Assembly (NCBI RefSeq): GCF_002807015.1
Contig: NZ_NIPO01000001.1
Location: 2,177,657-2,241,656 of the forward strand
Reading direction: 5' to 3'
Source: Avrilella dinanensis
GTDB taxonomy: Bacteria; Bacteroidota; Bacteroidia; Flavobacteriales; Flavobacteriaceae
Length of the DNA stretch: 64,000 nt
This document shows, piece by piece, positions 33,369-43,934 of the stretch. Within the stretch, counting starts at the first letter, position 1, and each line of letters begins with the position of its first letter. Made by a program: the position numbers and the translations under genes. Below the pieces are notes generated by a model that was not told the DNA's origin, did no database searches, and worked only from the letters and a program-made list of their open reading frames with translations.

Positions 33369-36002
33369 TTATTTTAAATTAGCGATACTTTCTTCAATAG
33401 TAGCTATTTTAGACAAAGTATCAGATTCTTTTTTTCTTTCGTTGGCAACGACTTGTTCAGGTGCTCCGCTGACGAATTTTTCGTTGGATAATTTTCCTTG
33501 TACCGAACGTAAAAATCCTTGCAGATATTTTAGTTCTTCTTCCAGTTTTTCGATTTCTTCCTCCACATTAACGCTGCCTGCAACCGGAACGAAATATTCA
33601 TTGGCATTAACCCGGAAAGATAACGCTCCATTCACCGAATCATCTACATATTCCAAGCTATCGATATTACCCATTTTTTGAATAAGTACGTCAAAACGGT
33701 CTGTAACCTGTGCTTTGTTCAGCACTTTCAATTCTATGGTTTCTTTGAAGGAAATATTTTTTTCTTTCCGGATAGTTCTGATTCCGGCGATGACATCTGA
33801 TGCCCAGTCAAATTCGTTGATAATAGCATTATCGAAGTTTTTCTTTTCCGGCCATTGCGAAATAATAAGAGCTTCGCTGGTATTTCTCTCGCTGATTAAT
33901 TGCCAGATTTCTTCCGTGATAAACGGCATAAACGGATGTAATAATTTTAAATTATCTTCCAGAAATTTGATTGCCGTTGCATAAGTTTTGGCATCAACAG
34001 GTTGCTGATATCCGGGTTTAATCATTTCGAGAAACCAAGAACAGAAATCGTCCCAAATGAGCTTATAAGTTGTCATCAAAGCATCAGAAATGCGATATTT
34101 CTCGAAATGGTCTTCAATTTCGGTCAATACACTTTGGAACTTAGCCTCATACCATTCGATAGCGATTTTGGCACTTTGTGGCTGTTCGATATTTTCGTCG
34201 ATGTCCCAACCTTTGATTAACCGGAAAGCGTTCCAGATTTTGTTGCCAAACGCTTTTCCTTGCTGACACATTTCTTCATCAAACAGAATATCATTTCCGG
34301 CAGATGCTGATAGTAATAAACCACAACGTACTCCATCTGCACCGAACTGTTTGATGAGGTCTATCGGGTCGGGTGAATTACCCAGTGATTTTGACATTTT
34401 ACGTCTTTGCTTGTCACGAACGATTCCGGTAAAATACACATTGGAAAACGGTTGTTTGCCGGTATATTCATAACCTGCCATAACCATACGTGCCACCCAG
34501 AAAAAGATGATATCCGGTCCTGTTACCAAATCCTGCGTAGGGTAGTAGTAGTTGAATTCTTCATTATCAGGATTTCGGATTCCGTCAAATACAGACATCG
34601 GCCATAACCATGACGAAAACCAAGTGTCCAACGCATCTTCTTCTTGTTTTAAATCAGAGATTGATAGTGCAGAATTACCGGTTTTTTGCCGTGCCAGCTC
34701 AACTGCTTTTTCGATATTTTCTGCTACCACAAAATCTTCTTTGCCGGTACCGTAATAATATGCCGGAATCCGGTGTCCCCACCACAACTGACGGGAAATA
34801 TTCCAGTCTTTGATATTTTCTAACCAATGTTTGTAGGTGTTTTCAAACCGGTTTGGGTGCAGTTGAATCGCTTTATCTTTGAGTACCGCATTCAATGCCG
34901 GTTTAACCAAATCTTCCATTTTCAAAAACCATTGGTCAGATAAGCGAGGCTCGATAACTGCTTTGGTTCTTTCTGATGTGCCTACTTTGTTCAGGTGGAC
35001 TTCTGTTTTGGCTAAAGCATTGATTTTGTTCAGTTCTTCTGTAATTTCGTCACGAACCACAAAGCGGTCTTTGCCTTGATAATGCAAACCGTTTTTGTTG
35101 AGCGTTGCATCGGCATTAAAAATATCAATAATTTCCAGCTGATGTCTTTCTCCCAAAGCATAATCGTTGATGTCGTGAGCCGGAGTAACTTTCAAACACC
35201 CGGTACCGAATTCCATGTCCACATATTCGTCAAAAATAATCGGAATCACACGATTGGCAATCGGTACAATTGCTTGTTTGCCTTTCAGGTGTTGATATCT
35301 TTCATCATTCGGATTGATACATATTGCGGTGTCGCCCAAAATCGTTTCCGGACGGGTTGTCGCGATTGTGATATAATCGTCGCTGTTTTCTATCTGATAA
35401 TTAATGTGATACAGCTTGCCTTGTCTTTCTTCATAAATTACTTCTTCATCAGAAAGCGTGGTTTTTGCCTCAGGGTCCCAATTTACCATTCTGTATCCGC
35501 GGTAAATCAAACCTTTATTATATAAATCGACAAAGCATTGGATAACCGATTCAGAAAGGTCGTCGTCCATTGTGAATTTGGTGCGTTCCCAATCGCAGGA
35601 AGCTCCCAGTTTTTTTAATTGCTCAAGGATAGTTCCGCCATATTTGTCTGTCCATTCCCACGCATGTTTAAGGAAAACTTCACGGGTCAGGGTCGATTTA
35701 TCTATGCCTTCGGCTTTTAGTTTAGCTACAACTTTGGCCTCTGTGGCGATGGAAGCATGGTCGGTTCCGGGTACCCAGCAAGCGTTGAAACCGTTTAATC
35801 TCGCCTTTCTGATTAACACGTCCTGAATGGTATTATTCAGCATGTGTCCCATGTGTAAAACACCCGTTACATTTGGCGGGGGAATCACAATGGTATATGA
35901 TTTACGCTCGTCCGGAGTTGAACGAAAATAATTATTTTTTAACCAGTAATCGTACCATTTTTTCTCTGCGTTTTGAGCATCAAACTGAGCCGGAATTATC
36001 AT
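33369..36002 (-). CDS. valS: Valine--tRNA ligase
   Basis: 877-residue class-I synthetase. HIGH-type motif HMGH (residues 50-53 in PPPNVTGVLHMGHM), an editing domain (TTRPETILGDTAICINP), KMSKS in RRKMSKSLGN and a C-terminal valyl-specific coiled coil (EEEIEKLEEELKYLQG). It charges tRNA-Val in the cytosol. Full length for the family. It has one of the best promoters in the window, with -33 TTTG and -7 TAGCTTTG 18 bp apart. Its gene ends about 43 bp from the DUF4920 start, with no clear terminator between. Confidence 0.97.
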   Translation of the reverse strand: MIIPAQFDAQNAEKKWYDYWLKNNYFRSTPDERKSYTIVIPPPNVTGVLHMGHMLNNTIQDVLIRKARLNGFNACWVPGTDHASIATEAKVVAKLKAEGIDKSTLTREVFLKHAWEWTDKYGGTILEQLKKLGASCDWERTKFTMDDDLSESVIQCFVDLYNKGLIYRGYRMVNWDPEAKTTLSDEEVIYEERQGKLYHINYQIENSDDYITIATTRPETILGDTAICINPNDERYQHLKGKQAIVPIANRVIPIIFDEYVDMEFGTGCLKVTPAHDINDYALGERHQLEIIDIFNADATLNKNGLHYQGKDRFVVRDEITEELNKINALAKTEVHLNKVGTSERTKAVIEPRLSDQWFLKMEDLVKPALNAVLKDKAIQLHPNRFENTYKHWLENIKDWNISRQLWWGHRIPAYYYGTGKEDFVVAENIEKAVELARQKTGNSALSISDLKQEEDALDTWFSSWLWPMSVFDGIRNPDNEEFNYYYPTQDLVTGPDIIFFWVARMVMAGYEYTGKQPFSNVYFTGIVRDKQRRKMSKSLGNSPDPIDLIKQFGADGVRCGLLLSASAGNDILFDEEMCQQGKAFGNKIWNAFRLIKGWDIDENIEQPQSAKIAIEWYEAKFQSVLTEIEDHFEKYRISDALMTTYKLIWDDFCSWFLEMIKPGYQQPVDAKTYATAIKFLEDNLKLLHPFMPFITEEIWQLISERNTSEALIISQWPEKKNFDNAIINEFDWASDVIAGIRTIRKEKNISFKETIELKVLNKAQVTDRFDVLIQKMGNIDSLEYVDDSVNGALSFRVNANEYFVPVAGSVNVEEEIEKLEEELKYLQGFLRSVQGKLSNEKFVSGAPEQVVANERKKESDTLSKIATIEESIANLK

Positions 36003-36031
36003 AGACTTTTATTTTAATCTTAGTTAAGCTA

Positions 36032-36061
36032 CAAAGCTAATAAAAATTAATTTTTTACAAA
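36032..36061 (-). promoter_or_regulatory. Promoter of valS
   Basis: Minus strand: TTTG (36058-36061), an 18-bp spacer and TAGCTTTG (36032-36039), an exact match to the Bacteroidota -33/-7 pattern. Confidence 0.62.
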
Positions 36062-36072
36062 CAATAAAGTTT

Positions 36073-36127
36073 TGGCATAAAAATTGTTTAGAGTAAAAAA
36101 AGATATTTTTAACAAAATCTAAACAAT
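36073..36127 (+). promoter_or_regulatory. Promoter region of the DUF1573 gene: sigma54-like site, TTG/TATTTTTA pair and an inverted repeat
   Basis: TTGGCATAAAAATTGT (36073-36088) has GG and TTGT at -24/-12 spacing like the two other sigma54-like sites. The TTG inside it is also 17 bp from TATTTTTA (36105-36112), a near-consensus primary-sigma pair. A perfect 9-bp inverted repeat TTGTTTAGA/TCTAAACAA (36085-36093, 36119-36127) spans the TATTTTTA box and may be an operator. Which promoter is used cannot be told. Confidence 0.45.
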
Positions 36128-36185
36128 AAAAAGGCTAAATTAGCCGATGTAAACTGAATTACTAATTTAATACTAAATTAAAAAA

Positions 36186-36581
36186 ATGAAAAAGTTTTTA
36201 GGAGTAATCGCTTTGTTTTTTGTAACAGCAATTTCATTTGCCCAGTCAGGTGCGAAAATTGAATTTCAAGCAGAAAACAACACTATTGACTATGGCGTGG
36301 TTACAAAAGGAGAAGATGACGGGATTCGTACTTTCGTATTCAAAAACACGGGAGACGAGCCGTTGGTTATTACCAAAGTAAATTCTTCTTGTGGGTGTAC
36401 TGTACCTAAAAAACCTGAAGAACCAGTTATGCCTGGAGAAAACGGGGAAATTCAAGTGAAGTACAACATGAGACCAGGAAAAATCAACAAAGCCATTACT
36501 GTGGAATCTAATGCAGTAAATGTAACAAACGGAAGAACTGTCATCAAAATAAAAGGTGAAGTTGTTCAAAGTCAAAGCTAA
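36186..36581 (+). CDS. Exported DUF1573-domain protein
   Basis: 131 residues. Signal peptide MKKFLGVIALFFVTAISFAQ and a single Ig-like DUF1573 domain: IDYGVVTKGEDDGIRTFVF, the hallmark KVNSSCGCTVPKKP (Cys pair) and GEIQVKYNMRPGKINKAI. Bacteroidota carry many such periplasmic or surface proteins of unknown role. It has its own promoter and terminator, divergent from valS. Confidence 0.88.
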   Translation: MKKFLGVIALFFVTAISFAQSGAKIEFQAENNTIDYGVVTKGEDDGIRTFVFKNTGDEPLVITKVNSSCGCTVPKKPEEPVMPGENGEIQVKYNMRPGKINKAITVESNAVNVTNGRTVIKIKGEVVQSQS

Positions 36582-36604
36582 TTTATCGCAAAGATAGTTA
36601 TATC

Positions 36605-36635
36605 AAAGGTTGTCGTTATCGGCAGCCTTTTTTTG
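36605..36635 (+). terminator. Terminator of the DUF1573 gene
   Basis: AAAGGTTGTCG and CGGCAGCCTTT pair with two G-T wobbles, followed by seven T. Confidence 0.82.
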
Positions 36636-36671
36636 TTAATAAAACAATAGTGGAATACTTTGTAAATTTCT

Positions 36672-36679
36672 TATATTTG
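36672..36679 (+). promoter_or_regulatory. -7 box of isocitrate dehydrogenase
   Basis: TATATTTG, an exact TAnnTTTG match, 33 bp before the ATG at 36712. Confidence 0.5.
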
Positions 36680-36705
36680 TCAAACTTTTATGGATAATAA
36701 TATAA

Positions 36706-38928
<2,223 letters not shown>

Positions 38929-38949
38929 ATATAGCTTTAGATAATTAAG

Positions 38950-38982
38950 ACAGCGTTAATTTTTGTTAACGCTGTTTTTTTT
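38950..38982 (+). terminator. Terminator of icd
   Basis: ACAGCGTTAA and TTAACGCTGT perfectly paired around TTTTTG, then a T-run. Confidence 0.88.
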
Positions 38983-39005
38983 GTACATTGCGTAAAACAA
39001 TAATT

Positions 39006-39761
39006 ATGAAAACAATAATCTTAATAATCGGATTGGTGTTAAGTGTAGGTTCGTATGCCCAAACGCAGGCGGATATCAAAGATAAAAACTGGTATCTGAC
39101 AAAATTAGAAATTGAAAATCAAGAATATCTGCGTCCAATTAATGAAGAGGCGAATTCAAAAACATCCAATTTTTATTATGAATCAGATGATATGTGTTGG
39201 ACAGGTTTTTGTTATGGGTATCAAATGGACTTGGCTGAATTAAACGAACAAGAACAAATATTGTTAGTTGGAGGACTTGCAACATTAGCTTTTCCGCAAG
39301 ATTGTGATTTGGAAGAAAATAATGATTTTGACCATTTGAATTATTATTTTTGGTCAAACAGAGAAGATGACAGAGATTGGTATATAAACCCATTGCAGTT
39401 TAACTATGAAGTTAACGGCGAAGGCAATAATATAGAGCTTGTATTTACCAATGAATCGGGAGATAAAGCTTATTATAACGATGCTTCTGCATCAACAAGT
39501 GTTTTTAAAGCAATAGATATAAAAATCTACCCCAACCCTGTACAATCTGTCATAAATATCGAACTGCCCGCATCGGAATATCAACATGTACTTTTCAATC
39601 TATACGATATTACAGGCAAAAAAATAAAGTCCTATTCCGAAAATTGGAGTGAAAACATACAATTAAACATAAGTGATTTACCTGCCGGAAATTATTTATT
39701 GGAATTTAATCTGCCCGAAAATACTGGTAGAGGATATGTAGTTAAATTGATTAAAGAATAA
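39006..39761 (+). CDS. T9SS-secreted protein with type A C-terminal sorting domain
   Basis: 251 residues from ATG 39006. Signal peptide MKTIILIIGLVLSVGSYAQ, a 150-residue domain I do not recognise (DIKDKNWYLTKLEIENQEYL, DDMCWTGFCYGYQMDL with two Cys, a WYINPLQFNYEV stretch), and at about 177-251 a type A sorting domain: IKIYPNPVQSVINIELP, YDITGKKIKSY, LPAGNYLLEF and the final basic KLIKE. The T9SS carries such proteins across the outer membrane and cleaves the tail. Activity unknown; similar N-terminal domains are seen in other small exported flavobacterial proteins. Confidence 0.82.
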   Translation: MKTIILIIGLVLSVGSYAQTQADIKDKNWYLTKLEIENQEYLRPINEEANSKTSNFYYESDDMCWTGFCYGYQMDLAELNEQEQILLVGGLATLAFPQDCDLEENNDFDHLNYYFWSNREDDRDWYINPLQFNYEVNGEGNNIELVFTNESGDKAYYNDASASTSVFKAIDIKIYPNPVQSVINIELPASEYQHVLFNLYDITGKKIKSYSENWSENIQLNISDLPAGNYLLEFNLPENTGRGYVVKLIKE

Positions 39762-39831
39762 AGAAGTAAAACAAACACAATTTGTTCTTTCAAAATTTTC
39801 TTTGAATTTATGTATCGAACATCTTTTTCAT

Positions 39832-39866
39832 AAAAATAGTCGGGATATTTCCCGGCTATTTTTTAT
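39832..39866 (+). terminator. Terminator after the T9SS cargo gene
   Basis: AAAAATAGTCGGGA and TCCCGGCTATTTTT pair with one G-T wobble around TATT and continue into T. Confidence 0.82.
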
Positions 39867-39892
39867 CTTTATACTTAAATTCAAAAAGGAAG

Positions 39893-40120
39893 ATGAACAA
39901 AAAAGTAAATTCCTGGATAGTTTCATTGGTTTTGTTGGTGGCGGTAATTGTTACCGTATGGATATATTATCCTACGCAAGATGAAAATATCTCAACAGGT
40001 CAGGAAGAAAAAGTAAAGAAGTTGCTGATGACGAGTTCCGCACATATCAATTCTGGCATGGAATCTGTACAACGTATTGGGGAATTGGAAAATATTCCGT
40101 CAAAAAATATTAAAAAGTAA
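39893..40120 (+). CDS. Small single-pass membrane protein, unknown function
   Basis: 75 residues. One hydrophobic segment (WIVSLVLLVAVIVTVWIYY, about residues 8-26) after a short basic N-terminus, then a 48-residue polar, helical periplasmic tail (KVKKLLMTSSAHINSGMESV). No lipobox. It lies 10 bp before the DUF4252 gene and is probably in its operon. The family is not recognised; DUF4252 genes are often next to sigma-factor or anti-sigma-like genes, but this protein does not show such a domain. Confidence 0.6.
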   Translation: MNKKVNSWIVSLVLLVAVIVTVWIYYPTQDENISTGQEEKVKKLLMTSSAHINSGMESVQRIGELENIPSKNIKK

Positions 40121-40130
40121 AAGAATAAAG

Positions 40131-40634
40131 ATGAAACAAATAACAAAAATATTCGTGTTGTTACTGGCATTTTCTGCCAATGCACTTTTTGCTCAGGCTG
40201 AATTTGCAGATTTTGAGAAAAACGCTAAGGTTGAATTAATTTCTGTGAACAAAAAAATGTTCCAGATGATGGCAAATGTAAAATCAGACCCGGGCGACAA
40301 AGAAACGCAAGCCTACAATCAGCTGATTAAAAAATTAGATTTGCTGAAATCGTATGAAACCACTGATTCGTCGGTTTCCGGTCAGTTGCAGTCTGCGGCA
40401 CAAAAATATGTGACAAACAATAAGTTAGTCGAATTGATGAAAGTGTCGGAAGGTGGTTTGAATGCAACTTATTACGTGAATCAATCAGCCACAAGAACCA
40501 ATATCAACGAGTTGTTGATGGTGTCAAAACAATCGTCCAAAAACACAGTAATGCTGATAAAAGGAAACTTCAGTCTGGACGAATTGTCGGCATTGACCAA
40601 AAAAATGAATATTTCCGCAATACCAACAAATTAA
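40131..40634 (+). CDS. Exported DUF4252-domain protein
   Basis: About 167 residues from ATG 40131. Signal peptide KQITKIFVLLLAFSANALFAQ, then a DUF4252 domain (AKVELISVNKKMFQMMANV, KKLDLLKSYETTDSS, LMVSEQ-like KVSEGGLNATYYVN, and NTVMLIKGNFSLDELSALT at the end). Periplasmic, function unknown. Two bases separate it from msrA, so it is in one transcript with the small membrane protein upstream and msrA downstream. Confidence 0.82.
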   Translation: MKQITKIFVLLLAFSANALFAQAEFADFEKNAKVELISVNKKMFQMMANVKSDPGDKETQAYNQLIKKLDLLKSYETTDSSVSGQLQSAAQKYVTNNKLVELMKVSEGGLNATYYVNQSATRTNINELLMVSKQSSKNTVMLIKGNFSLDELSALTKKMNISAIPTN

Positions 40635-40636
40635 AC

Positions 40637-41173
40637 ATGCAAACAGAAAGTATTATTTTGGCGAGTGGCTGTTTTTGGTGTACCGAAGCAATTTTTAGCC
40701 GGCTCGAAGGCGTGAAGTCAGTTACACCGGGCTATATCGGCGGAAATTTAGATAACCCGACCTATGAGCAGGTGTGTACAGGAACAACCAATCATGCCGA
40801 AGCATTGAAGGTTGAGTTTAACCCGAATGAAATATCACTTCGGGAACTTTTTGCAGTTTTTTTTACGACGCACGACCCAACATCTTTGAACCGTCAGGGA
40901 AATGATATCGGAACGCAATATCGAAGTGAAATTTTCTATACCAATGAAAAACAAAAACAAGTAGCAGAGGAAGTACTGGAAGGTTTACAAAAAGGACAGT
41001 TTTTTGTGAACCCCATTGTAACCCGTATTACTGAAGCCTCTACTTTTTGGAAAGCAGAAGATTATCATCGGGAATATTTTGAAAATAACCCTGAAAAATC
41101 TTATTGCCAGGCGGTTATCAAACCGAAAGTAGAAAAGTTTGAAGGATTGTTTACGAATAAAATCAAAAAATAA
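40637..41173 (+). CDS. msrA: Peptide-methionine (S)-S-oxide reductase
   Basis: 178 residues. The catalytic GCFWC (Cys12) in SGCFWCTEAIF, PGYIGGNLDNPTYEQVC and TNHAEALKVEFNP are standard MsrA. It reduces Met-S-sulfoxide in proteins; no signal peptide, so cytosolic. No MsrB domain is attached. Situated in an operon with DUF4252 and a small membrane protein; linking that operon to oxidative damage is inference. Confidence 0.95.
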   Translation: MQTESIILASGCFWCTEAIFSRLEGVKSVTPGYIGGNLDNPTYEQVCTGTTNHAEALKVEFNPNEISLRELFAVFFTTHDPTSLNRQGNDIGTQYRSEIFYTNEKQKQVAEEVLEGLQKGQFFVNPIVTRITEASTFWKAEDYHREYFENNPEKSYCQAVIKPKVEKFEGLFTNKIKK

Positions 41174-41174
41174 A

Positions 41175-41474
41175 ATGAGTTCGTCTGAACGGAAGCCCGG
41201 TTATAACTTGTTGTTATGGGGGATTTTACTGGATTTGGTCGGTATGGCAACTTATATTTTACCCGGATTAGGCGAATTTTTTGATGTGCTATGGGCACCG
41301 GTTTCGGCATATTTGCTATCGAAATTTTATAAAGGGAATGTCGGAAAAGTAGCAGCGGTTATCGGATTTGTCGAAGAAGCTGTGCCCGGACTTGATATTA
41401 TCCCTACTTTTACGCTAACGTGGATTTATATCCGGTTTTTTTCAGAAGATAGCAAATCTAAATTGTCTAAGTGA
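41175..41474 (+). CDS. Small membrane protein of unknown function
   Basis: About 99 residues from ATG 41175, one base after the msrA stop. Two or three hydrophobic segments: YNLLLWGILLDLVGMATYIL, DVLWAPVSAYLLSKFYKG, VIGFVEEAVPGLDIIP followed by TFTLTWIYIRFF. Such short proteins are common in Bacteroidota and uncharacterised. Last gene of the msrA run; a new promoter follows it. Confidence 0.75.
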   Translation: MSSSERKPGYNLLLWGILLDLVGMATYILPGLGEFFDVLWAPVSAYLLSKFYKGNVGKVAAVIGFVEEAVPGLDIIPTFTLTWIYIRFFSEDSKSKLSK

Positions 41475-41509
41475 GTTTTTTTGTATTCAACAAATCAAAT
41501 CGTTTGTAG

Positions 41510-41517
41510 TATCTTTG
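41510..41517 (+). promoter_or_regulatory. -7 box of the lipoprotein/EamA operon
   Basis: TATCTTTG followed by GC, an exact consensus match 13 bp before the ATG at 41531. The nearest upstream TTG is 26 bp away, longer than usual. Confidence 0.48.
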
Positions 41518-41530
41518 GCAAAAAATAAAT

Positions 41531-42073
41531 ATGCGTTATATAGGATTGTTTTTATTGGTTTGTTTTTTCACTGCTTGTAAAAAACACGATATGAATACCG
41601 TAAAAGTCAACGGTCAGTACGAAATTCAAGTACCTCAATTTACTAAAGAAGTAGCCCATTTGAGTCCGGTTGCGTCACTGCAATATGCCAATTCTGACAA
41701 CGATTTTTGCCTGATGGTTATTGACGACAGTAAAGAAGATTTTCAGCAAATATTGTATTCCGCTAATCTTCAGGACGAATTCCCGAATACCATAGACGGC
41801 ATAACTGCTTATTTGCAGGTTGCTCAGGAAGCTGTGGTGGGCAAAAACGGTAAAATTCAATATTCAGAAACTACTTCATTGGAAATCAACGGACAAAATG
41901 CACGTCAATACACGATTGAAGCGACGATTGATGGTGAAGATTTACATTATTTATACACCATCGTGGACGGTGATACGCATTACTACCAAATTCTCAGCTG
42001 GACATACGGAACGAAAAAAGACGACTATCAGGATATGTTCATAAAAATCAGTCAATCATTTAAGGAGCTATAA
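41531..42073 (+). CDS. Lipoprotein of unknown function
   Basis: 180 residues. SPII signal MRYIGLFLLVCFFTAC (lipid Cys16). The mature domain has the look of a PsbP/DUF1795-type alpha-beta fold: VNGQYEIQVPQF, ASLQYANSDNDFCLMVIDD, a central helix and YYQILSWTYGTKKDDYQDMF before a final helix. These proteins are secreted or membrane-tethered with unknown ligands. It is followed by the EamA gene after one base, so the two are co-transcribed. Confidence 0.72.
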   Translation: MRYIGLFLLVCFFTACKKHDMNTVKVNGQYEIQVPQFTKEVAHLSPVASLQYANSDNDFCLMVIDDSKEDFQQILYSANLQDEFPNTIDGITAYLQVAQEAVVGKNGKIQYSETTSLEINGQNARQYTIEATIDGEDLHYLYTIVDGDTHYYQILSWTYGTKKDDYQDMFIKISQSFKEL

Positions 42074-42074
42074 A

Positions 42075-43007
42075 TTGAATTCTACACTCAAAGGCGTATT
42101 ATATGTAGCACTCGGAGCGTCAAGTTACGGAATGTTGGCAACGATTGTTAAAATTGCTTACAGCCAAGGTTTTACAACTGCCGAGGTAACACTTGCCCAG
42201 TTTTTTTTCGGCATTATCGTTTTATGGTTACTTACAGCAAAAATCAGAAAAAAAGATAAACCGAGTCAAAGTCAAATCAAAAAATTGATGCTTGCAGGCA
42301 CAACGATGGGTTGCACGAGTGTATTTTATTATCTTTGTGTCAGGTATTTAAACGCATCTGTTGCGGTCGTTTTTCTCATGCAATCTGTTTGGATAGGCAT
42401 AGTGATTGAAATGTTACAAACCCGAAAATTTCCTGCTTTGATTAAAGTTGTAGCGGTTGTTTTGGTGTTGTTTGGAACGGTTTTGGCCACGCAAATGTGG
42501 AATTTTGATACCGGGCTCAACGTGTTGGGTGTTGTATTTGGTATGCTGGCAGCCATTTCTTTCAGCCTGACGTTATATAGTACAAACAGTGTGGCAACAG
42601 GTTTTCCGCCGACAATCCGTAGTTTGTATATGCTTTTTGGAGGAGGAATTATTGTATTGATATTTGCTTTATGCACACAAATATTGCCGTATTATCTGGG
42701 ATTTTCGCCGCAGTTTATGCAGGATTTTGTTACTTCTAAACCGATAGATTCCAGTATTTTTTATACCTGGGGAATCATACTTTCTTTATTCGGAACAGTG
42801 TTACCGCCAATTTTATTAAACAAAGGTTTTCCGCTGACGGGAGTAGGGTTGGGCAGTATTGTATCTTCATTAGAATTGCCGGTTTCTGTTACTTTTGCGT
42901 TTGTGTTGCTCAGCGAAACAGTTACAGCGATACAATGGCTGGGTATAACGGTTATTTTGTTTGCGGTGGTGTTGATGAATATTAATTTAATACGAAAAAA
43001 GACCTGA
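42075..43007 (+). CDS. EamA/DMT-family transporter, TTG start
   Basis: 310 residues with ten predicted helices in two EamA repeats (KGVLYVALGASSYGMLATIV; WGIILSLFGTVLPPILL with GLGSIVSSLELPVSVTFAF). It probably exports or imports a small metabolite. The start must be TTG at 42075, one base after the previous stop, because the next in-frame ATG lies inside the first helix. Its stop sits in a terminator hairpin shared with the convergent rhomboid gene. Confidence 0.83.
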   Translation: MNSTLKGVLYVALGASSYGMLATIVKIAYSQGFTTAEVTLAQFFFGIIVLWLLTAKIRKKDKPSQSQIKKLMLAGTTMGCTSVFYYLCVRYLNASVAVVFLMQSVWIGIVIEMLQTRKFPALIKVVAVVLVLFGTVLATQMWNFDTGLNVLGVVFGMLAAISFSLTLYSTNSVATGFPPTIRSLYMLFGGGIIVLIFALCTQILPYYLGFSPQFMQDFVTSKPIDSSIFYTWGIILSLFGTVLPPILLNKGFPLTGVGLGSIVSSLELPVSVTFAFVLLSETVTAIQWLGITVILFAVVLMNINLIRKKT

Positions 43008-43031
43008 TTTATTGAGAAGAATCAGGTTTTG
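43002..43031. terminator. Bidirectional terminator overlapping two convergent stop codons
   Basis: ACCTGATT (43002-43009) and AATCAGGT (43020-43027) enclose a 10-nt loop. The EamA TGA (43005-43007) and the first base of the rhomboid stop (43009) fall in the left arm. Confidence 0.65.
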
Positions 43032-43794
43032 ATTTTTCTGTTAAAGTATATTGAACGTTTACCGATTGTGTCGATGAGCCATAAAAATAGCCATTTTCAT
43101 CTTGTTTAATTACCGTTTCTTCAGGAGGTGGAGGCGGACTGAAATTACCTTCTTCATCGAAAAGTTGCATAAATGAATCTTCAGACGGATTATAGTCTGG
43201 TCGTTGCCAATCATATTTATAAGTAGGTTCATATTCAGACTGAGGAAGCAAATAAGCTAAAATCACACCAATAATAAATCCCGACAAATGTCCTTCCCAG
43301 GAAATACCGTCTTTAACATTCGGAAACATATACCAAACCGAACTCCCGTAAAGCATAACCACAACGAGAGAAGCTGCCATAAGCCGGTAATATTTTGTTT
43401 TGAGCCCGGAAAAAAACAGATAGGAAGTCAGTACATAAACCAGTCCGCTTGCCCCGATATGAAAACTCGGTCTGCCAATAAGCCAGGTAAGAAATCCGGA
43501 TAACAACCAACCTAAAATGATGACAGTCAGATAGTTTTTTCTGTAAAAAAATGCAACCATCGTCAGTAACACGATAAGTGCAAGAGAATTATTCGTAATA
43601 TGACTGATGTCGCCATGAATAAAAGGAGAAAAAAGTATGCCTTTTAATCCGGATATTTCACGTGGAAAAATCCCGTATTCTTCATAATCCCAGCCCAGTT
43701 TCCAGTTGGCATAAGCAACTATCCACATGGTTAGTATGAAAATAAAAGGTGCAAAAAACACCCCTGAATGATATTTTAGTTTATCCGTATTCAT
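43009..43794 (-). CDS. Rhomboid-family intramembrane serine protease with a proline-rich tail
   Basis: 261 residues with about six membrane helices. The catalytic dyad is present: Ser116 in HIGASGLVY and His169 in WEGHLSGF; HGDISHITNN matches the conserved N-terminal loop. It cleaves membrane proteins within the bilayer. A soluble C-terminal tail of about 75 residues follows (acidic, with FSPPPPPEET and a Tyr-rich end). Single-base gap to the convergent EamA gene. Target unknown. Confidence 0.9.
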   Translation of the reverse strand: MNTDKLKYHSGVFFAPFIFILTMWIVAYANWKLGWDYEEYGIFPREISGLKGILFSPFIHGDISHITNNSLALIVLLTMVAFFYRKNYLTVIILGWLLSGFLTWLIGRPSFHIGASGLVYVLTSYLFFSGLKTKYYRLMAASLVVVMLYGSSVWYMFPNVKDGISWEGHLSGFIIGVILAYLLPQSEYEPTYKYDWQRPDYNPSEDSFMQLFDEEGNFSPPPPPEETVIKQDENGYFYGSSTQSVNVQYTLTEKSKPDSSQ

Positions 43795-43922
43795 AACAGA
43801 AGTGTATCAAAAACATATCCAATTTGTTTGGTATGACAAAATAGCAGTTTGAAGTCCGTTACCACGCTGTGGTTATGAAATAATCACTCCATTTATTTCG
43901 ATTTTATCTATCAAATTAATTG

Positions 43923-43930
43923 TATTTTTG
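43923..43930 (+). promoter_or_regulatory. -7 box of rarA, placed for a leaderless mRNA
   Basis: TATTTTTG is followed by TAGA and the ATG at 43935. The box and spacing are the same as for rlmD (10962-10969). Confidence 0.5.
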
Positions 43931-43934
43931 TAGA

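Noticed and set aside
35076-35525. 149-codon plus-strand frame inside valS
   Set aside because: Antisense to the editing and catalytic core of valS, with no domain or start support.
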